64,000 nt of DNA from positions 1,426,001 through 1,490,000 of the forward strand of contig NZ_FMBM01000002.1 in assembly GCF_900094735.1 (NCBI RefSeq). The letters are read 5' to 3'. This document shows, piece after piece, positions 1 to 7,958 of this stretch. Made by a program: the position numbers and the translations under genes. The DNA comes from Saliniramus fredricksonii (GTDB lineage Bacteria; Pseudomonadota; Alphaproteobacteria; Rhizobiales; Beijerinckiaceae). Position 1 is the first letter of the stretch; every line of letters begins with the position of its first letter. The notes under the pieces were generated by a model. It was not told where the DNA came from. It worked only from the letters and a program-made list of their open reading frames with translations, and made no database searches.

Positions 1-164
1 ATAGCCGCCATATTATTGAATATATAATCAACTGATGAACCCACACCACTGTCGTATGTGGGTGCAAGCAACTCATCTGGACTGGGTGTATATAAAATCT
101 GATATAGGATAAGACCTGAAAATACCGGCACCAATATCAGGGAATATGGTAGGCTGCGCCGCAT
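1..164 (-). CDS. Partial small membrane or exported protein (runs off window edge)
   Basis: An open frame of 54 codons runs without a stop to the left edge of the window. A consensus ribosome-binding site AGGAGG lies at 175-170, five bases before the ATG at 164 (a second ATG at 167 is only two bases away, so 164 is preferred). The N-terminus is two arginines followed by a hydrophobic stretch of about 20 residues, which looks like a signal anchor or signal peptide, then a polar segment. The DNA is AT-rich compared with the following genes, which may mean transfer. I do not recognise the family; the 3' end lies outside the window. Confidence 0.5.
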   Translation of the reverse strand, partial: MRRSLPYSLILVPVFSGLILYQILYTPSPDELLAPTYDSGVGSSVDYIFNNMAA

Positions 165-337
165 CATAACCTCCTGGGGCCCTCAAGATCGTGCACCAAC
201 GCTATCCGATCTGTCGATGCAAGATCGAGCGCTCAGGTCCGATCTCCCGGACGTGTTGAATTGCTTTGTTGGCGTCGATATCACAATACTGGAGTGCTTC
301 TTGCAATTTTTGTCATAAATGATTGTTAATTATTAAC

Positions 338-367
338 GCATGGGTGCATGGGTGCATGGGCGTATGG
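338..367. repeat. Short GCATGGGT tandem repeat
   Basis: Three and a half copies of a GCATGGGT-like octamer lie in the 250-base non-coding gap between the partial gene at the left edge and the oxidase cluster. It resembles the degenerate CATGC-type repeats that fill the mobile-element zone at 8-12 kb. Apart from the repeat I see nothing else in 168-415. Confidence 0.5.
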
Positions 368-415
368 CGCTGCCGGGTTCAGCAGGAAACGCAACTTCTC
401 AAGCCCTCGCCTCCC

Positions 416-721
416 TCAACACGTGCTCGCAAACACCACCGGAAACAGCGTGAACAGCGTCGCGCCCAGCCCGATCCAGGCGCCGGCGCGCGGGAGATAG
501 GCTTCGCGCCCCTCCCCGGCAGGTCGCACGGCCAGAAGCACGCCGCAGGCGCCGAGGCCCGCGCTCCAGGCCAAAGTCAGAACGAGCCGGTGCATCGAGC
601 CGAGCGGGGCCTCGACATGCTGCCAGCCGAGCGCGCAGCCGGCCCCGTGCAGCGCATAGACGAGGCTGAAGACCACGGCCCAGATGGCCGGGCCGGCCAA
701 AGTCCAGGCGAGCAGCCTCAT
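416..721 (-). CDS. Small three-helix membrane protein of the oxidase cluster
   Basis: This 101-residue protein has about three hydrophobic segments (residues 3-25, 44-64, 80-98) and a short loop with GWQHVEAPLG. Its ATG at 721 overlaps a TGA in the coxN frame (ATGA at 721-718), which is the stop that coxN would use if its earlier in-frame TGA were absent. This four-base overlap indicates translational coupling with coxN and that the protein belongs to the coxMN-type terminal oxidase cluster. I do not recognise a named family; a role as an accessory or assembly protein is inference from position. Confidence 0.7.
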   Translation of the reverse strand: MRLLAWTLAGPAIWAVVFSLVYALHGAGCALGWQHVEAPLGSMHRLVLTLAWSAGLGACGVLLAVRPAGEGREAYLPRAGAWIGLGATLFTLFPVVFASTC

Positions 722-795
722 GCCGTACCTCCCTGCCAGAGCACCACGGCTGCCACGAGTAGCGTCGTCGCTGCGGTATAATCCTGCCACAGCCG
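718..795 (-). other. In-frame 3' extension of coxN beyond a TGA codon
   Basis: Directly after the coxN TGA (796-798) the same frame stays open for 25 more codons and encodes RLWQDYTAATTLLVAAVVLW followed by QGGTA, a probable transmembrane helix. From memory of the family, fused subunit I/III proteins end in a comparable segment (an L-W-x-x-Y-T motif then a helix). The extension ends in a TGA that overlaps the next gene's ATG, the same ATGA arrangement seen at coxM/coxN and ctaG/HemJ-like. This strongly suggests the extension was once part of coxN. Confidence 0.6.
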
Positions 796-3243
796 TCATC
801 CGGGAAGGCTCCCGGGGCGCGTGCGCGCGATCTCGCCCCGCCGTGCCTGATCGAAGGCGAAGCCTGCAAACCCGGACACGATGAAGGCATGCAGGCCGAC
901 ATAGCCGGCCAGCACGCCGTGCAGGGCGTCGCGCGCGTGCGCGGTCGGATCGTCGAGCGCCGTCGCGGCGAGCCAGCCGACGAGGGCGAGCGCGACGAGA
1001 TTGGCGGTGAGCCCCGCCCCCGCCCCGGCAAAGACCGGCTTTGCGCGCCTGCGGGCCGCATCCGCGAAGCGTGCCGCGAGCATACCGATCGCGAGCGCGA
1101 GCACGATCGCGCCGATCAGCAGCGCTTCCGGCATGCCACCCTGACCCGGCGAGGGAGCCGGCCAGCCCGGGGCGACCACGGAGAGGAAGCCGACGCCGAA
1201 GAGCAGCGAGGCGAACAACGTCCCGTTCGCCACCAGCAGGCAGACCGCGCCCGTATGCGCAAGCGTCATCCGTTTGTGGCACTGGACCGGCAGATCGAGC
1301 CCCGGCGCCACGGGCACGGGATCATGATCACGCGCGAAGGCCATCCCCCTGCCCCAGCGCCAGACCAGCACCGTGACCAGCGCAAGTGCGGGAAGCGTCA
1401 TCCAGTAGAGGCCGGCGAGCATCATCAGCACGAACAGGCCGATCGCTGCGGCAAGTCCGAGCGGCAAGGCGGAATTGCCCGGCAGGACCGCAACGTGATC
1501 GGGCCGGGCGGATCCTGCCTCCGTCACGAGGAGTTCGCGCAGGCCACGCGGCGCCCCGGGCAACGCCCCCTCCCCGCGCGCGAGTACGAGACGGGCATCG
1601 GCATGCTGCTGCGCCGGGAGCGGAAGCGAGGCGAAGGTATAGCTCGGCGTGGGCAGCGCCATCGCCCATTCCAGGGTCGGCGCTTGCCAGGGATTGCGCG
1701 ACCTGCGCCGCCCCATCAGCGCCTGCAGGATCAGATCGAGCGCAAACAGCGCGAAACCGATCGTCATCACGAAGCCGAAGATCGACGAAGTCAGATTGAG
1801 CCAAGTCCATTCCGGATTGCCGGGATAGACGTCGATACGGCGCGGCATGCCCATGAGACCGGTCAGATGCATGATGAAGAAGGTGCCATGAAAACCGATC
1901 AGGATCACGCAGAAAGCGGCGGCGCCGAGCCCCTTGATCGGCGCACGCCCGGTGATCTGCGGCATCCAGTAAGTGGCCGCTGCCATCATCGGAAAGACGA
2001 AGCCGCCGATCAGCACATAATGCAGATGCGCCGTGACGAAGGCGGTGTCATGCACCTGCCAGTTGAACGGCACGATCGCGAGCATCACGCCCGTCAGCCC
2101 GCCCATGACGAAGGTCAGGAAGAAGCCGATCACATGCAGCATCGGCAGGCGCAGCTGCGGCTGCCCCTTCCACATCGTCCCGATCCAGGCGAAGACCTGC
2201 ACTGCCGTCGGCACCGCGACCAGAACCGAGGCGGCGGAGAAGAAAGCCAGCGCCATATGCGGGATCCCCACGGTGAACATGTGGTGCACCCAGAGCCCGA
2301 AGGAGAGGAAGACCAGTGCCACGATCGCCGCCACGATCGCGCCATAGCCGAGAATCGGGGTGCGCGACAGTACCGGTATGATCGTCGACAGCACCCCCGC
2401 TGCCGGAAGGAAGATGATGTAGACCTCGGGATGGCCAAACAGCCAGAACAGGTGCTGCCACAAGAGCGGATCGCCCCCGCGCGCCACATCGAAGAACGGC
2501 CAGTCGAAGGCGCGTTCGATCTCGAGCAGGATCGAGCCGAGGATCAGCGGCGGGAAGCCGACCAGCATCATCACCGAAGTGCCCAGAAGATACCAGGCGA
2601 GCAGTGGCATCTGCGTGAGTTTCATGCCCGGCGCGCGCTGGCGCAGAATGGTCACGGTGATCTCCGCCGCCGCGCAGATCGCCGAGATTTCCACGAAGGT
2701 GATGCCGAGCAGCCAGATATCGGCGTTGATGCCGGGCGAGTAGGTTGCGCCCGAGAGTGGCGTATACATGAACCAGCCGCCATCCGGCGCAACGCCGGCA
2801 AGCAAGGCGAAGAGCAGGATCAGCCCGCCGAACAGATAGCACCAGTAACCCAGCGCCGTGAGGCGCGGAAACGCCATGTCGCGGGTGCCGAGGATCTTGG
2901 GCAGCATGTAGATCGCCAATCCTTCCAGCATGGGGATGGCGAAGAGGAACATCATGATGCTGCCATGCATCGTGAAGATCTGGTTATAGCGCTCCGAATC
3001 GAGGAACGCGCCCTGCGGCGTCGCGAGTTGCGCGCGGATCAGCATCGCCAGAATGCCGCCGATGGCGAAACAGACCAGCGCCGTCCCCATGAAGCGCAGA
3101 CCCAGCGTCGTATGGTTGACGGCGGTAATCTGCCCCCACAGCCCCCGGTCGTTGCGCCAGACCCGGTCAAGCCCGCGATGCAGGGCGAGCGCGCGTTGCG
3201 GGGCATTGGGCGTGATGTCGGGCATGGTTTTCGCCTCACTCAT
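796..3243 (-). CDS. coxN: Cytochrome c oxidase subunit I/III fusion, probably truncated at its C-terminus
   Basis: The 815-residue membrane protein carries the haem-copper oxidase catalytic core (about residues 30-530) fused to a subunit III-like part (about 590-800). Metal-ligand motifs are visible: a helix-II histidine in TMHGSIMMF, the CuB/tyrosine motif FGHPEVYI, the histidine pair in LWVHHMF, and HDTAFVTAHLHY with the haem ligands. The start ATG at 3243 overlaps the coxM stop (ATGA), which is why I do not use the upstream in-frame codons. It would reduce oxygen at the inner membrane with electrons from CoxM. An in-frame TGA at 796-798 precedes 25 further open codons encoding a predicted last helix, so the protein is probably shortened; whether it still works is unknown. 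Confidence 0.88.
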   Translation of the reverse strand: MSEAKTMPDITPNAPQRALALHRGLDRVWRNDRGLWGQITAVNHTTLGLRFMGTALVCFAIGGILAMLIRAQLATPQGAFLDSERYNQIFTMHGSIMMFLFAIPMLEGLAIYMLPKILGTRDMAFPRLTALGYWCYLFGGLILLFALLAGVAPDGGWFMYTPLSGATYSPGINADIWLLGITFVEISAICAAAEITVTILRQRAPGMKLTQMPLLAWYLLGTSVMMLVGFPPLILGSILLEIERAFDWPFFDVARGGDPLLWQHLFWLFGHPEVYIIFLPAAGVLSTIIPVLSRTPILGYGAIVAAIVALVFLSFGLWVHHMFTVGIPHMALAFFSAASVLVAVPTAVQVFAWIGTMWKGQPQLRLPMLHVIGFFLTFVMGGLTGVMLAIVPFNWQVHDTAFVTAHLHYVLIGGFVFPMMAAATYWMPQITGRAPIKGLGAAAFCVILIGFHGTFFIMHLTGLMGMPRRIDVYPGNPEWTWLNLTSSIFGFVMTIGFALFALDLILQALMGRRRSRNPWQAPTLEWAMALPTPSYTFASLPLPAQQHADARLVLARGEGALPGAPRGLRELLVTEAGSARPDHVAVLPGNSALPLGLAAAIGLFVLMMLAGLYWMTLPALALVTVLVWRWGRGMAFARDHDPVPVAPGLDLPVQCHKRMTLAHTGAVCLLVANGTLFASLLFGVGFLSVVAPGWPAPSPGQGGMPEALLIGAIVLALAIGMLAARFADAARRRAKPVFAGAGAGLTANLVALALVGWLAATALDDPTAHARDALHGVLAGYVGLHAFIVSGFAGFAFDQARRGEIARTRPGSLPG

Positions 3244-3940
3244 CGGAATCACTCGCGCTTGCGGGAAGCGCGTCCGGCCAATTCTCGCCGGCATGGACGA
3301 TCACCTCGAAACGCATGCCCGCATGCCCGATGCCGCAGAACTCGGCACAGATCCCCGACAATGCACCCGGCGTATCAGCTTCCAGCCGTAACCTGTTGGT
3401 GCGCCCCGGTATTGCGTCGATCTTGCCCGCAAGCCGCGGCACCCAGAATGCGTGGATGACATCCTCCGTGGTGACCAGAACATCGACCGGACGGTTCGCC
3501 GGAATATGCAGCACGCCCTCGGTCTCGACCGGGCCATCCGCCCCCGGCTGGGTGAAGCGCCAGCCCCATTGATAGGCGTGGGCATGCACTTCGATCGCGC
3601 CATCATCGCGCGGCAGGATACGCTCACCCACCCACAGGCCGGTGGCGAGCACGGCTGTCAGCACGCCGAGCGATAATCCCAGGCCCAGCCCGTGCGTCCA
3701 GCGCCGCTCGGAAACCGCGCGCGGCGGGCCGAATGCCATCAGCAGGAGCGCCAGAACGAAGAGCGTCAGAAGCGTGGCGCCGGCGAGCAGAGCCCACCAC
3801 AGCCAGGCGATCTCGGCGGCGTTCGGCCCCGCCGGGGCGAGCGCGGAGAGGCCGCCATCGCATCCCGCGAGCCCGAGCGGAACCGTGAGCGGGGCCAAAC
3901 GCTTGACCGGATGAGGCAGCACATCAAGGAGCATACGCAT
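3236..3940 (-). CDS. coxM: Cytochrome c oxidase subunit II, lipoprotein
   Basis: This 234-residue protein has a lipobox (LGLAGC) after a hydrophobic N-terminus, then two membrane helices (about residues 45-65 and 85-105) and a cupredoxin domain. The binuclear CuA site is visible as CAEFCGIGHAGM plus an upstream histidine in DVIHAFWVP. It accepts electrons from cytochrome c and passes them to CoxN. The 3' end overlaps coxN by ATGA. The ATG at 3940 abuts the divergent ATG at 3941, giving CATATG; an in-frame ATG at 3934 is also possible and neither has a clear ribosome-binding site, so the start is uncertain by a few codons. Confidence 0.88.
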   Translation of the reverse strand: MRMLLDVLPHPVKRLAPLTVPLGLAGCDGGLSALAPAGPNAAEIAWLWWALLAGATLLTLFVLALLLMAFGPPRAVSERRWTHGLGLGLSLGVLTAVLATGLWVGERILPRDDGAIEVHAHAYQWGWRFTQPGADGPVETEGVLHIPANRPVDVLVTTEDVIHAFWVPRLAGKIDAIPGRTNRLRLEADTPGALSGICAEFCGIGHAGMRFEVIVHAGENWPDALPASASDSDE

Positions 3941-4468
3941 ATGGCTGAAGAGCATGGCGAAACCGCACATCAGATGCTGGTCGATCCAATCGAGGAGCGG
4001 CGCGCGCTCTACGACACGGAATCCCGGATCGCCATAGCCGGCCACCCGCTCCATGCTATGCTCGTCGCCTTCCCGATCGCCCTGACCATGTGCGTTCTGG
4101 GCGCGGATCTCATCTATTGGTGGACGGCGGACGTGTTCTGGACACGGGTCGCCGGCTGGGCCGCTTTCGGCGCCTTCCTGATGGGGGTGATCGCCGGCGT
4201 GACCGGGACGGTCGAACTGCTGATCGTCCCCGCCATCCGCAACCGCTCCGCGAGCTGGACGCATTTCATCCTCGCGGTGATGCTGCTTTCGATCCTCGCC
4301 GCCAACTGGTTGCTGCGCATCGGCGATCCCGAGGGCGCGGTGCTGCCCTGGGGGCTTTTGTTGTCGCTCGTCGCAGCAGGAATGACGGGAATTACCGGTT
4401 GGCATGGCGGAAAACTCGTTTTTGATTATCAGATCGGCGTCAGGATTCCGGGCAAGTCGCGGCCCTGA
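3941..4468 (+). CDS. DUF2231 family four-helix membrane protein
   Basis: The 175-residue protein has about four hydrophobic helices. It starts the conserved part with GHPLHAMLVAFPI and ends with WHGGKLVFDYQIGV, both typical of DUF2231 membrane proteins. An AAGGAG ribosome-binding site sits nine bases before the ATG at 3941. It lies on the plus strand inside the otherwise minus-strand oxidase cluster; its first base abuts the first base of coxM, and its last 40 bases overlap the end of the HemJ/CopD-like gene in a convergent manner. The biochemical role is not known; a link to respiration or metal handling is inference from context. Confidence 0.8.
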   Translation: MAEEHGETAHQMLVDPIEERRALYDTESRIAIAGHPLHAMLVAFPIALTMCVLGADLIYWWTADVFWTRVAGWAAFGAFLMGVIAGVTGTVELLIVPAIRNRSASWTHFILAVMLLSILAANWLLRIGDPEGAVLPWGLLLSLVAAGMTGITGWHGGKLVFDYQIGVRIPGKSRP

Positions 4469-4935
4469 GGTTCGCGCAGAAAACCTGGTAGCAGGGCGGT
4501 CAGACCGGTCAGATCGGGCTTTGCGAGAACCAGCCAGAGCACCGTCAGCATCAGCGGTGCGCCGATCATGAGGGCAATCAGGGGCGGTGGCATGCGATAA
4601 TCGCCCGCGCCCTCCCCGCTCCGCACGATCAGATGCCCGAGCCAGGCGTGGACGAGTACCATCCCGCATACGGCGACGAGCTTGGCCAGCAGCCACGGCG
4701 CGACCAGATCGATCACCAGAATGAGCGTAGTTCCGGCCACGACGGCGATGATGGCGGCGGGGGTGATCACCATCGTGTAGCCGAAATGGCTGATCCGCCG
4801 GAACTGCGTGTAGCCTTCCTGGTGGCGAACCGCTTCGCCGCGGCCGTTGAACTGCATCAGAACGGGGAGCAGAACGAGCCCCGCGCACCAGATCGACAAA
4901 GCCGCGATATGGAACGCCTTGAGAAACGCGATCAT
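4429..4935 (-). CDS. HemJ/CopD-like integral membrane protein
   Basis: The 168-residue protein has four to five hydrophobic helices. It begins MIAFLKAFHIAALSIWCAG, with the histidine in the first helix that is typical of the HemJ/CopD-related membrane family; another histidine lies in VHAWLGHL. The ATG at 4935 overlaps the TGA of the ctaG remnant (ATGA), so the two were an operon. Members of this family are found beside ctaG and coxMN in many alphaproteobacteria and are thought to act in haem or copper handling. Which of the two applies here cannot be told from the sequence. Confidence 0.65.
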   Translation of the reverse strand: MIAFLKAFHIAALSIWCAGLVLLPVLMQFNGRGEAVRHQEGYTQFRRISHFGYTMVITPAAIIAVVAGTTLILVIDLVAPWLLAKLVAVCGMVLVHAWLGHLIVRSGEGAGDYRMPPPLIALMIGAPLMLTVLWLVLAKPDLTGLTALLPGFLREPQGRDLPGILTPI

Positions 4936-5275
4936 GCGGCGAATCCCCGGCTCCAGCCGCGCCGCAGCAGGAAGGCCGTCAGCACCGCCATCGGCAGCAT
5001 GCCCGGCACCCACATGATCAGCCCGGCGAGTTGCTGATCGGCCAGCGGCGTCAGGCCGAACGGGGCGGTGAGCGGAAGATGTTCGGGATAGAGGACTTGC
5101 GGCGCGAAGGTCAGCACCGCGCCGATCAGCCCCATCTGCCCCGCGAGACCGGCCACTGCGGCGCTTGCGGAAAGCGTCTCCAGTGCATCATCACGGGTGT
5201 CGAAGACGGCACTCCAGAAGGCCCATGCGGTTGCGATCAACGCAATCTGCATGAGCCAGTAGAACGCATCATGGC
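4932..5275 (-). pseudogene. ctaG: 3' remnant of ctaG, cytochrome c oxidase assembly protein (caa3 type)
   Basis: About 113 C-terminal codons remain, starting near HDAFYWLMQ and including TFAPQVLYPEHLPL, PFGLTPLADQQLAGLIMWVP and a positively charged tail. The DQQLAGLIMWVPG motif is the hallmark of CtaG proteins (normally about 250-300 residues), which are membrane proteins needed to insert copper into oxidases. The upstream half, with its start codon, is replaced by the terminal inverted repeat of an IS256-family element at 5276. I searched both strands up to about 11.9 kb and did not find the missing N-terminal half, so the loss probably involved a deletion or rearrangement, not only an insertion. 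Confidence 0.8.
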
Positions 5276-5308
5276 GAGCTATGCGGGATTTTGGGTGATA
5301 CGGCCTGA

Positions 5309-5776
5309 TCAGGCGGCGCGGTTTTCGGTACCGTTTACGGCGACACCATTGGTGAATCTGACACCTTCGATGACCATTGGCAACTGCTTCGCGCCCTTCA
5401 GGCGGCGCCATGTCTTTGCGGCGGCCTGAACGAGCTTGAAGACCATGAGCTTCGCGGTCTTCTGCGACAATGCTCCCTTGGTCCGCACGGTTCGATGCCT
5501 GACGGTGGCGAACACGCTCTCGATCGGATTGCCGGTGCGCAGGTGATCCCAGTGATCGGCGGGGAAACCGTAGAATGCCAGCAAGGCTTCGCGGTCTTTG
5601 GTGAGACAGGTCACGGCCTTCTCGTATTTGGCGCCGTATTTCTCGGCGAAGGTGTCGATGGCGGTTTCCGCCGCGGCGCGGGTTTCGGCCTGCCAGATCT
5701 CGCGCAGATCGGCCTTCACCGCCGGCTGCATGGATTTCGGGAACTTGTTCAGGACGTTAGCCGTCTTGTGAACCCA
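5309..5776 (-). pseudogene. IS256-family transposase, C-terminal piece
   Basis: The frame begins at the WVHKTANVLNKFPKS segment, which in IS256 transposases directly follows the VFPGTxHQRC segment found at the end of the piece at 7158-7958. The catalytic-domain tail is present (LRTGNPIESVFATVRHRT and KLVQAAAKTWRRLKG). Read together the two pieces make one transposase of about 420 residues. The codons upstream of 5776 in this frame belong to the inserted IS110-family element, so this piece has no start of its own and is not expected to be functional. Confidence 0.85.
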
Positions 5777-5791
5777 TGTATGGATGCCCCC

Positions 5792-6046
5792 GTTCGTGCA
5801 AGAGGTTTCTGCTCGGCTCAAGCGCGTGATCGGGTGCGGTCATGTATCAGGCCTTGAGATGCGGCTCTGAACGGACCGCGGGCCAGTATGGAGATACGCG
5901 GATCGAGTGCACATCAACAGCGCGAGCTCGAGGCTCTTTGGGTTCAAATGCTTTTCTCGATCCCGATCTGACCGATCGTTTGCCCTTACCTTGCTGTCGA
6001 CTTCCTCACACGCCCAACGGCCCGGCTGCCTCGGCTGATGTCGTCA
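5792..6046 (-). ncRNA. Candidate bridge RNA region of the IS110-family element
   Basis: This 255-base non-coding stretch lies between the transposase stop and the element end. IS110-family elements use a structured bridge RNA made from their long non-coding end; in the IS1111 group it is placed downstream of the transposase gene. The position and size fit, and no convincing coding frame is seen here. I have not modelled a fold or identified the target- and donor-binding loops, so this is inference from family knowledge. Confidence 0.3.
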
Positions 6047-7072
6047 TCAGACCGCGGCGACCGGACCCCTGAAGTTCTCTCCCCGCGTCGACATCGCCCA
6101 GATCCCGCGCGCCATCTTATTGGCCAGCGCGATGGCGACGACCATGCGTGGCTTGCGGGCCAGCATGCGTGCGAGCCAACTGCCTTCCGGCGCGCCCTTC
6201 CTGACGGCCCAGCGGACCACCGACATCGCGCCGATGATCAGGAGACGCCGTATGTCGCGCTGCCCCATCTTGGACGTTCGTCCGAGGATCTGCTTCCCAC
6301 CGGTCGATCGCTGGACAGGGACGAGCCCCGTCCAGGCTGCGAAGTCGCGTCCACGCCTGAACGTCTCCATCGGCGGGGCGAAGGTCTGGACCGCCATCGC
6401 AGTCAGCGGGCCCACGCCAGGCATGGTCATCAGTCGTGCGGTGTCTTCTTCCCGCGCCGCTTCGCGCTTCAGCACCTTGTCGAGATCCGCGATCCTGCCG
6501 GAGAGCAGTTCGATCTGCTCGAGATAGAGGCGCCCCAGCTCGATCACGAGCGTCTCGAGACGCGAGCCGGCTGCCTCCAGCGCGTCCGCCAGCACCTTGA
6601 CATGAGCCGGCCCCTGCGGCGCTATGAGGCCGTGCTCGGCGAGGTGGCCCCGCAGTGCGTTGATGAGCTGCGTGCGCTGCTTGACGAGGAGGTCCCGCGT
6701 CCGGAAAGCCATCGCCTTCGCCTGCTGCGCCTCGGATTTGACCGCGACGAAGCGCATGGTCGGGCGACCCGCCGCCTCGGCTATCGCCTCTGCGTCGGCC
6801 GCGTCGTTCTTCTGCCGCTTGACGAACGGCTTGACGTAGATCGGCGGGATCAGGCGGACCTCGTGACCGAGCTCGCCGATCGCGCGGCCCCACTCGTGGG
6901 CCGTCGCACACGCTTCCATAGCAACGATGCAGCGCGGCTGCTTGGCAAAGAAGCCGAGAACCTGCGAGCGACCCAGCTTCTTGCGGAAGCCGACGCTACC
7001 GTCCGCTCGCGCGCCGTGCGCCTGGAAGACCCGCTTTGCGAGGTCAAGGCCGATGATGCTAATGTTGTCCAT
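6047..7072 (-). CDS. IS110-family transposase
   Basis: The 341-residue protein has the N-terminal RuvC-like DEDD domain (GLDLAK near residue 10, VAMEACATA near 53, KNDAADAEAI near 90) and the C-terminal Tnp20 domain (MTMPGVGPLTA, then RSTGGKQILGRTSKMG with the catalytic serine region). It is full length and uninterrupted. A strong ribosome-binding site GAGGAGG lies upstream of the ATG at 7072. It directs recombination of the element with RNA guidance in related systems. It sits inside the broken IS256 transposase gene and is the youngest of the nested insertions. Confidence 0.9.
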   Translation of the reverse strand: MDNISIIGLDLAKRVFQAHGARADGSVGFRKKLGRSQVLGFFAKQPRCIVAMEACATAHEWGRAIGELGHEVRLIPPIYVKPFVKRQKNDAADAEAIAEAAGRPTMRFVAVKSEAQQAKAMAFRTRDLLVKQRTQLINALRGHLAEHGLIAPQGPAHVKVLADALEAAGSRLETLVIELGRLYLEQIELLSGRIADLDKVLKREAAREEDTARLMTMPGVGPLTAMAVQTFAPPMETFRRGRDFAAWTGLVPVQRSTGGKQILGRTSKMGQRDIRRLLIIGAMSVVRWAVRKGAPEGSWLARMLARKPRMVVAIALANKMARGIWAMSTRGENFRGPVAAV

Positions 7073-7157
7073 GGATGCTTCCTCCTCTCGTGAATGACCT
7101 GCAGATCACCACGTTGGCACATTGCGATGCCGTTGGGAGGGGGCATCCAATCCATCA

Positions 7158-7958
7158 ACAGCGCTGATGATGCGTTCCCGGGAAGACCTCGTCGAGGGCC
7201 TTCCAGAACCCCATGCCGCCATCGCCCACGGCGATCTCGGGCGGCACCTTGAGGCCGCGGGCCTTGATGTCGACCAACAGTTCGCGCCAGCTCTGCGCGC
7301 TCTCGCGCATGCCGACCTGGAAGCCGACGAGCTCCTTCTTCCCCTCCGGCGTGGCGCCGAGAATGACCAGTATGCACTCGGCCTGCGGTTCCATGCGGGC
7401 CTGCAGATAGACACCGTCGGCCCAGATATAGACATACCGCCGGGCCGAGAGATCACGGCCCTGCCAGCGATCGTATTCCTGCTGCCAATCGCCCGTCAGA
7501 CGGGAGATGACACCAGGCGACAGGTTCGGTGCATCTACCCCGAGCAACGCTGACAGCGCTTCCTGGAAATCGCCGGTGGAGATCCCGCGCAGATAGAGCA
7601 CCGGCAGCAGGGCATCGAGGCTTTTCGACCGCCGGGCCCATTTCGGCAGGATGCTTGAGGTGAAGCGGACCTTCTTCTCCGCGGGCATATCGGTGGCCCG
7701 GTCGCGGACTTTCGGGCGGCGCACGTCGAGCGGACCGATGCCGGTCTGAATGCTGCGCTGTGGCCCATAACCATGCCGGACGATCCGTTGCCGGCCATCC
7801 GGCAAAGCCTCCTCGGCATATTGCTCCACAAAGGTATCGGCTTCGGCCCGAAGTGCCGCCGCAAGCATCCTGCGGGCGCCGTCACGGGCAATTTCTGTCA
7901 GAGGATCCGCAACAGATCCGGGCTGGTACAGCGGGGTAATCGTGATATCATCTTTCAT
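7158..7958 (-). pseudogene. IS256-family transposase, N-terminal piece
   Basis: The piece starts with MKDDITITPLYQPGSVADPL and contains the IS256 hallmark region YIWADGVYLQAR with the first catalytic aspartate, then AVGDGGMGFWKAL with a second acidic residue. It ends after VFPGTHHQRC where a TGA contributed by the inserted IS110-family element stops translation. The missing rest is at 5309-5776. The start at 7958 has AAGGA about 11 bases upstream. Without the C-terminal glutamate region it should not be active. Confidence 0.85.

Larger units (their letters stand above)
5777..7157 (-). mobile_element. IS110-family (IS1111-like) element inserted in the IS256 transposase gene
   Basis: Rejoining the host sequence on both sides gives a continuous transposase reading ...HQRC-WVHK..., which fixes the element to about 5777-7157. 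It carries an 11-base inverted repeat, TGGATGCCCCC at 5781-5791 and its complement at 7139-7149, lying a few bases inside the ends. Subterminal inverted repeats of this kind are typical of the IS1111 group. The transposase gene leaves about 85 bases upstream and 270 bases downstream of it non-coding. Confidence 0.8.

Noticed and set aside
796-798. TGA in coxN as a selenocysteine codon
   Set aside because: The site is not a catalytic position, no insertion-signal hairpin was recognised just after it, and oxidase subunits are not known selenoproteins.
889-3459. Long plus-strand open frame of 856 codons across the coxN region
   Set aside because: It is antisense to a clear oxidase gene; the product is Arg/Gln/Asp-rich without any domain, a known artefact of high-GC codon use.
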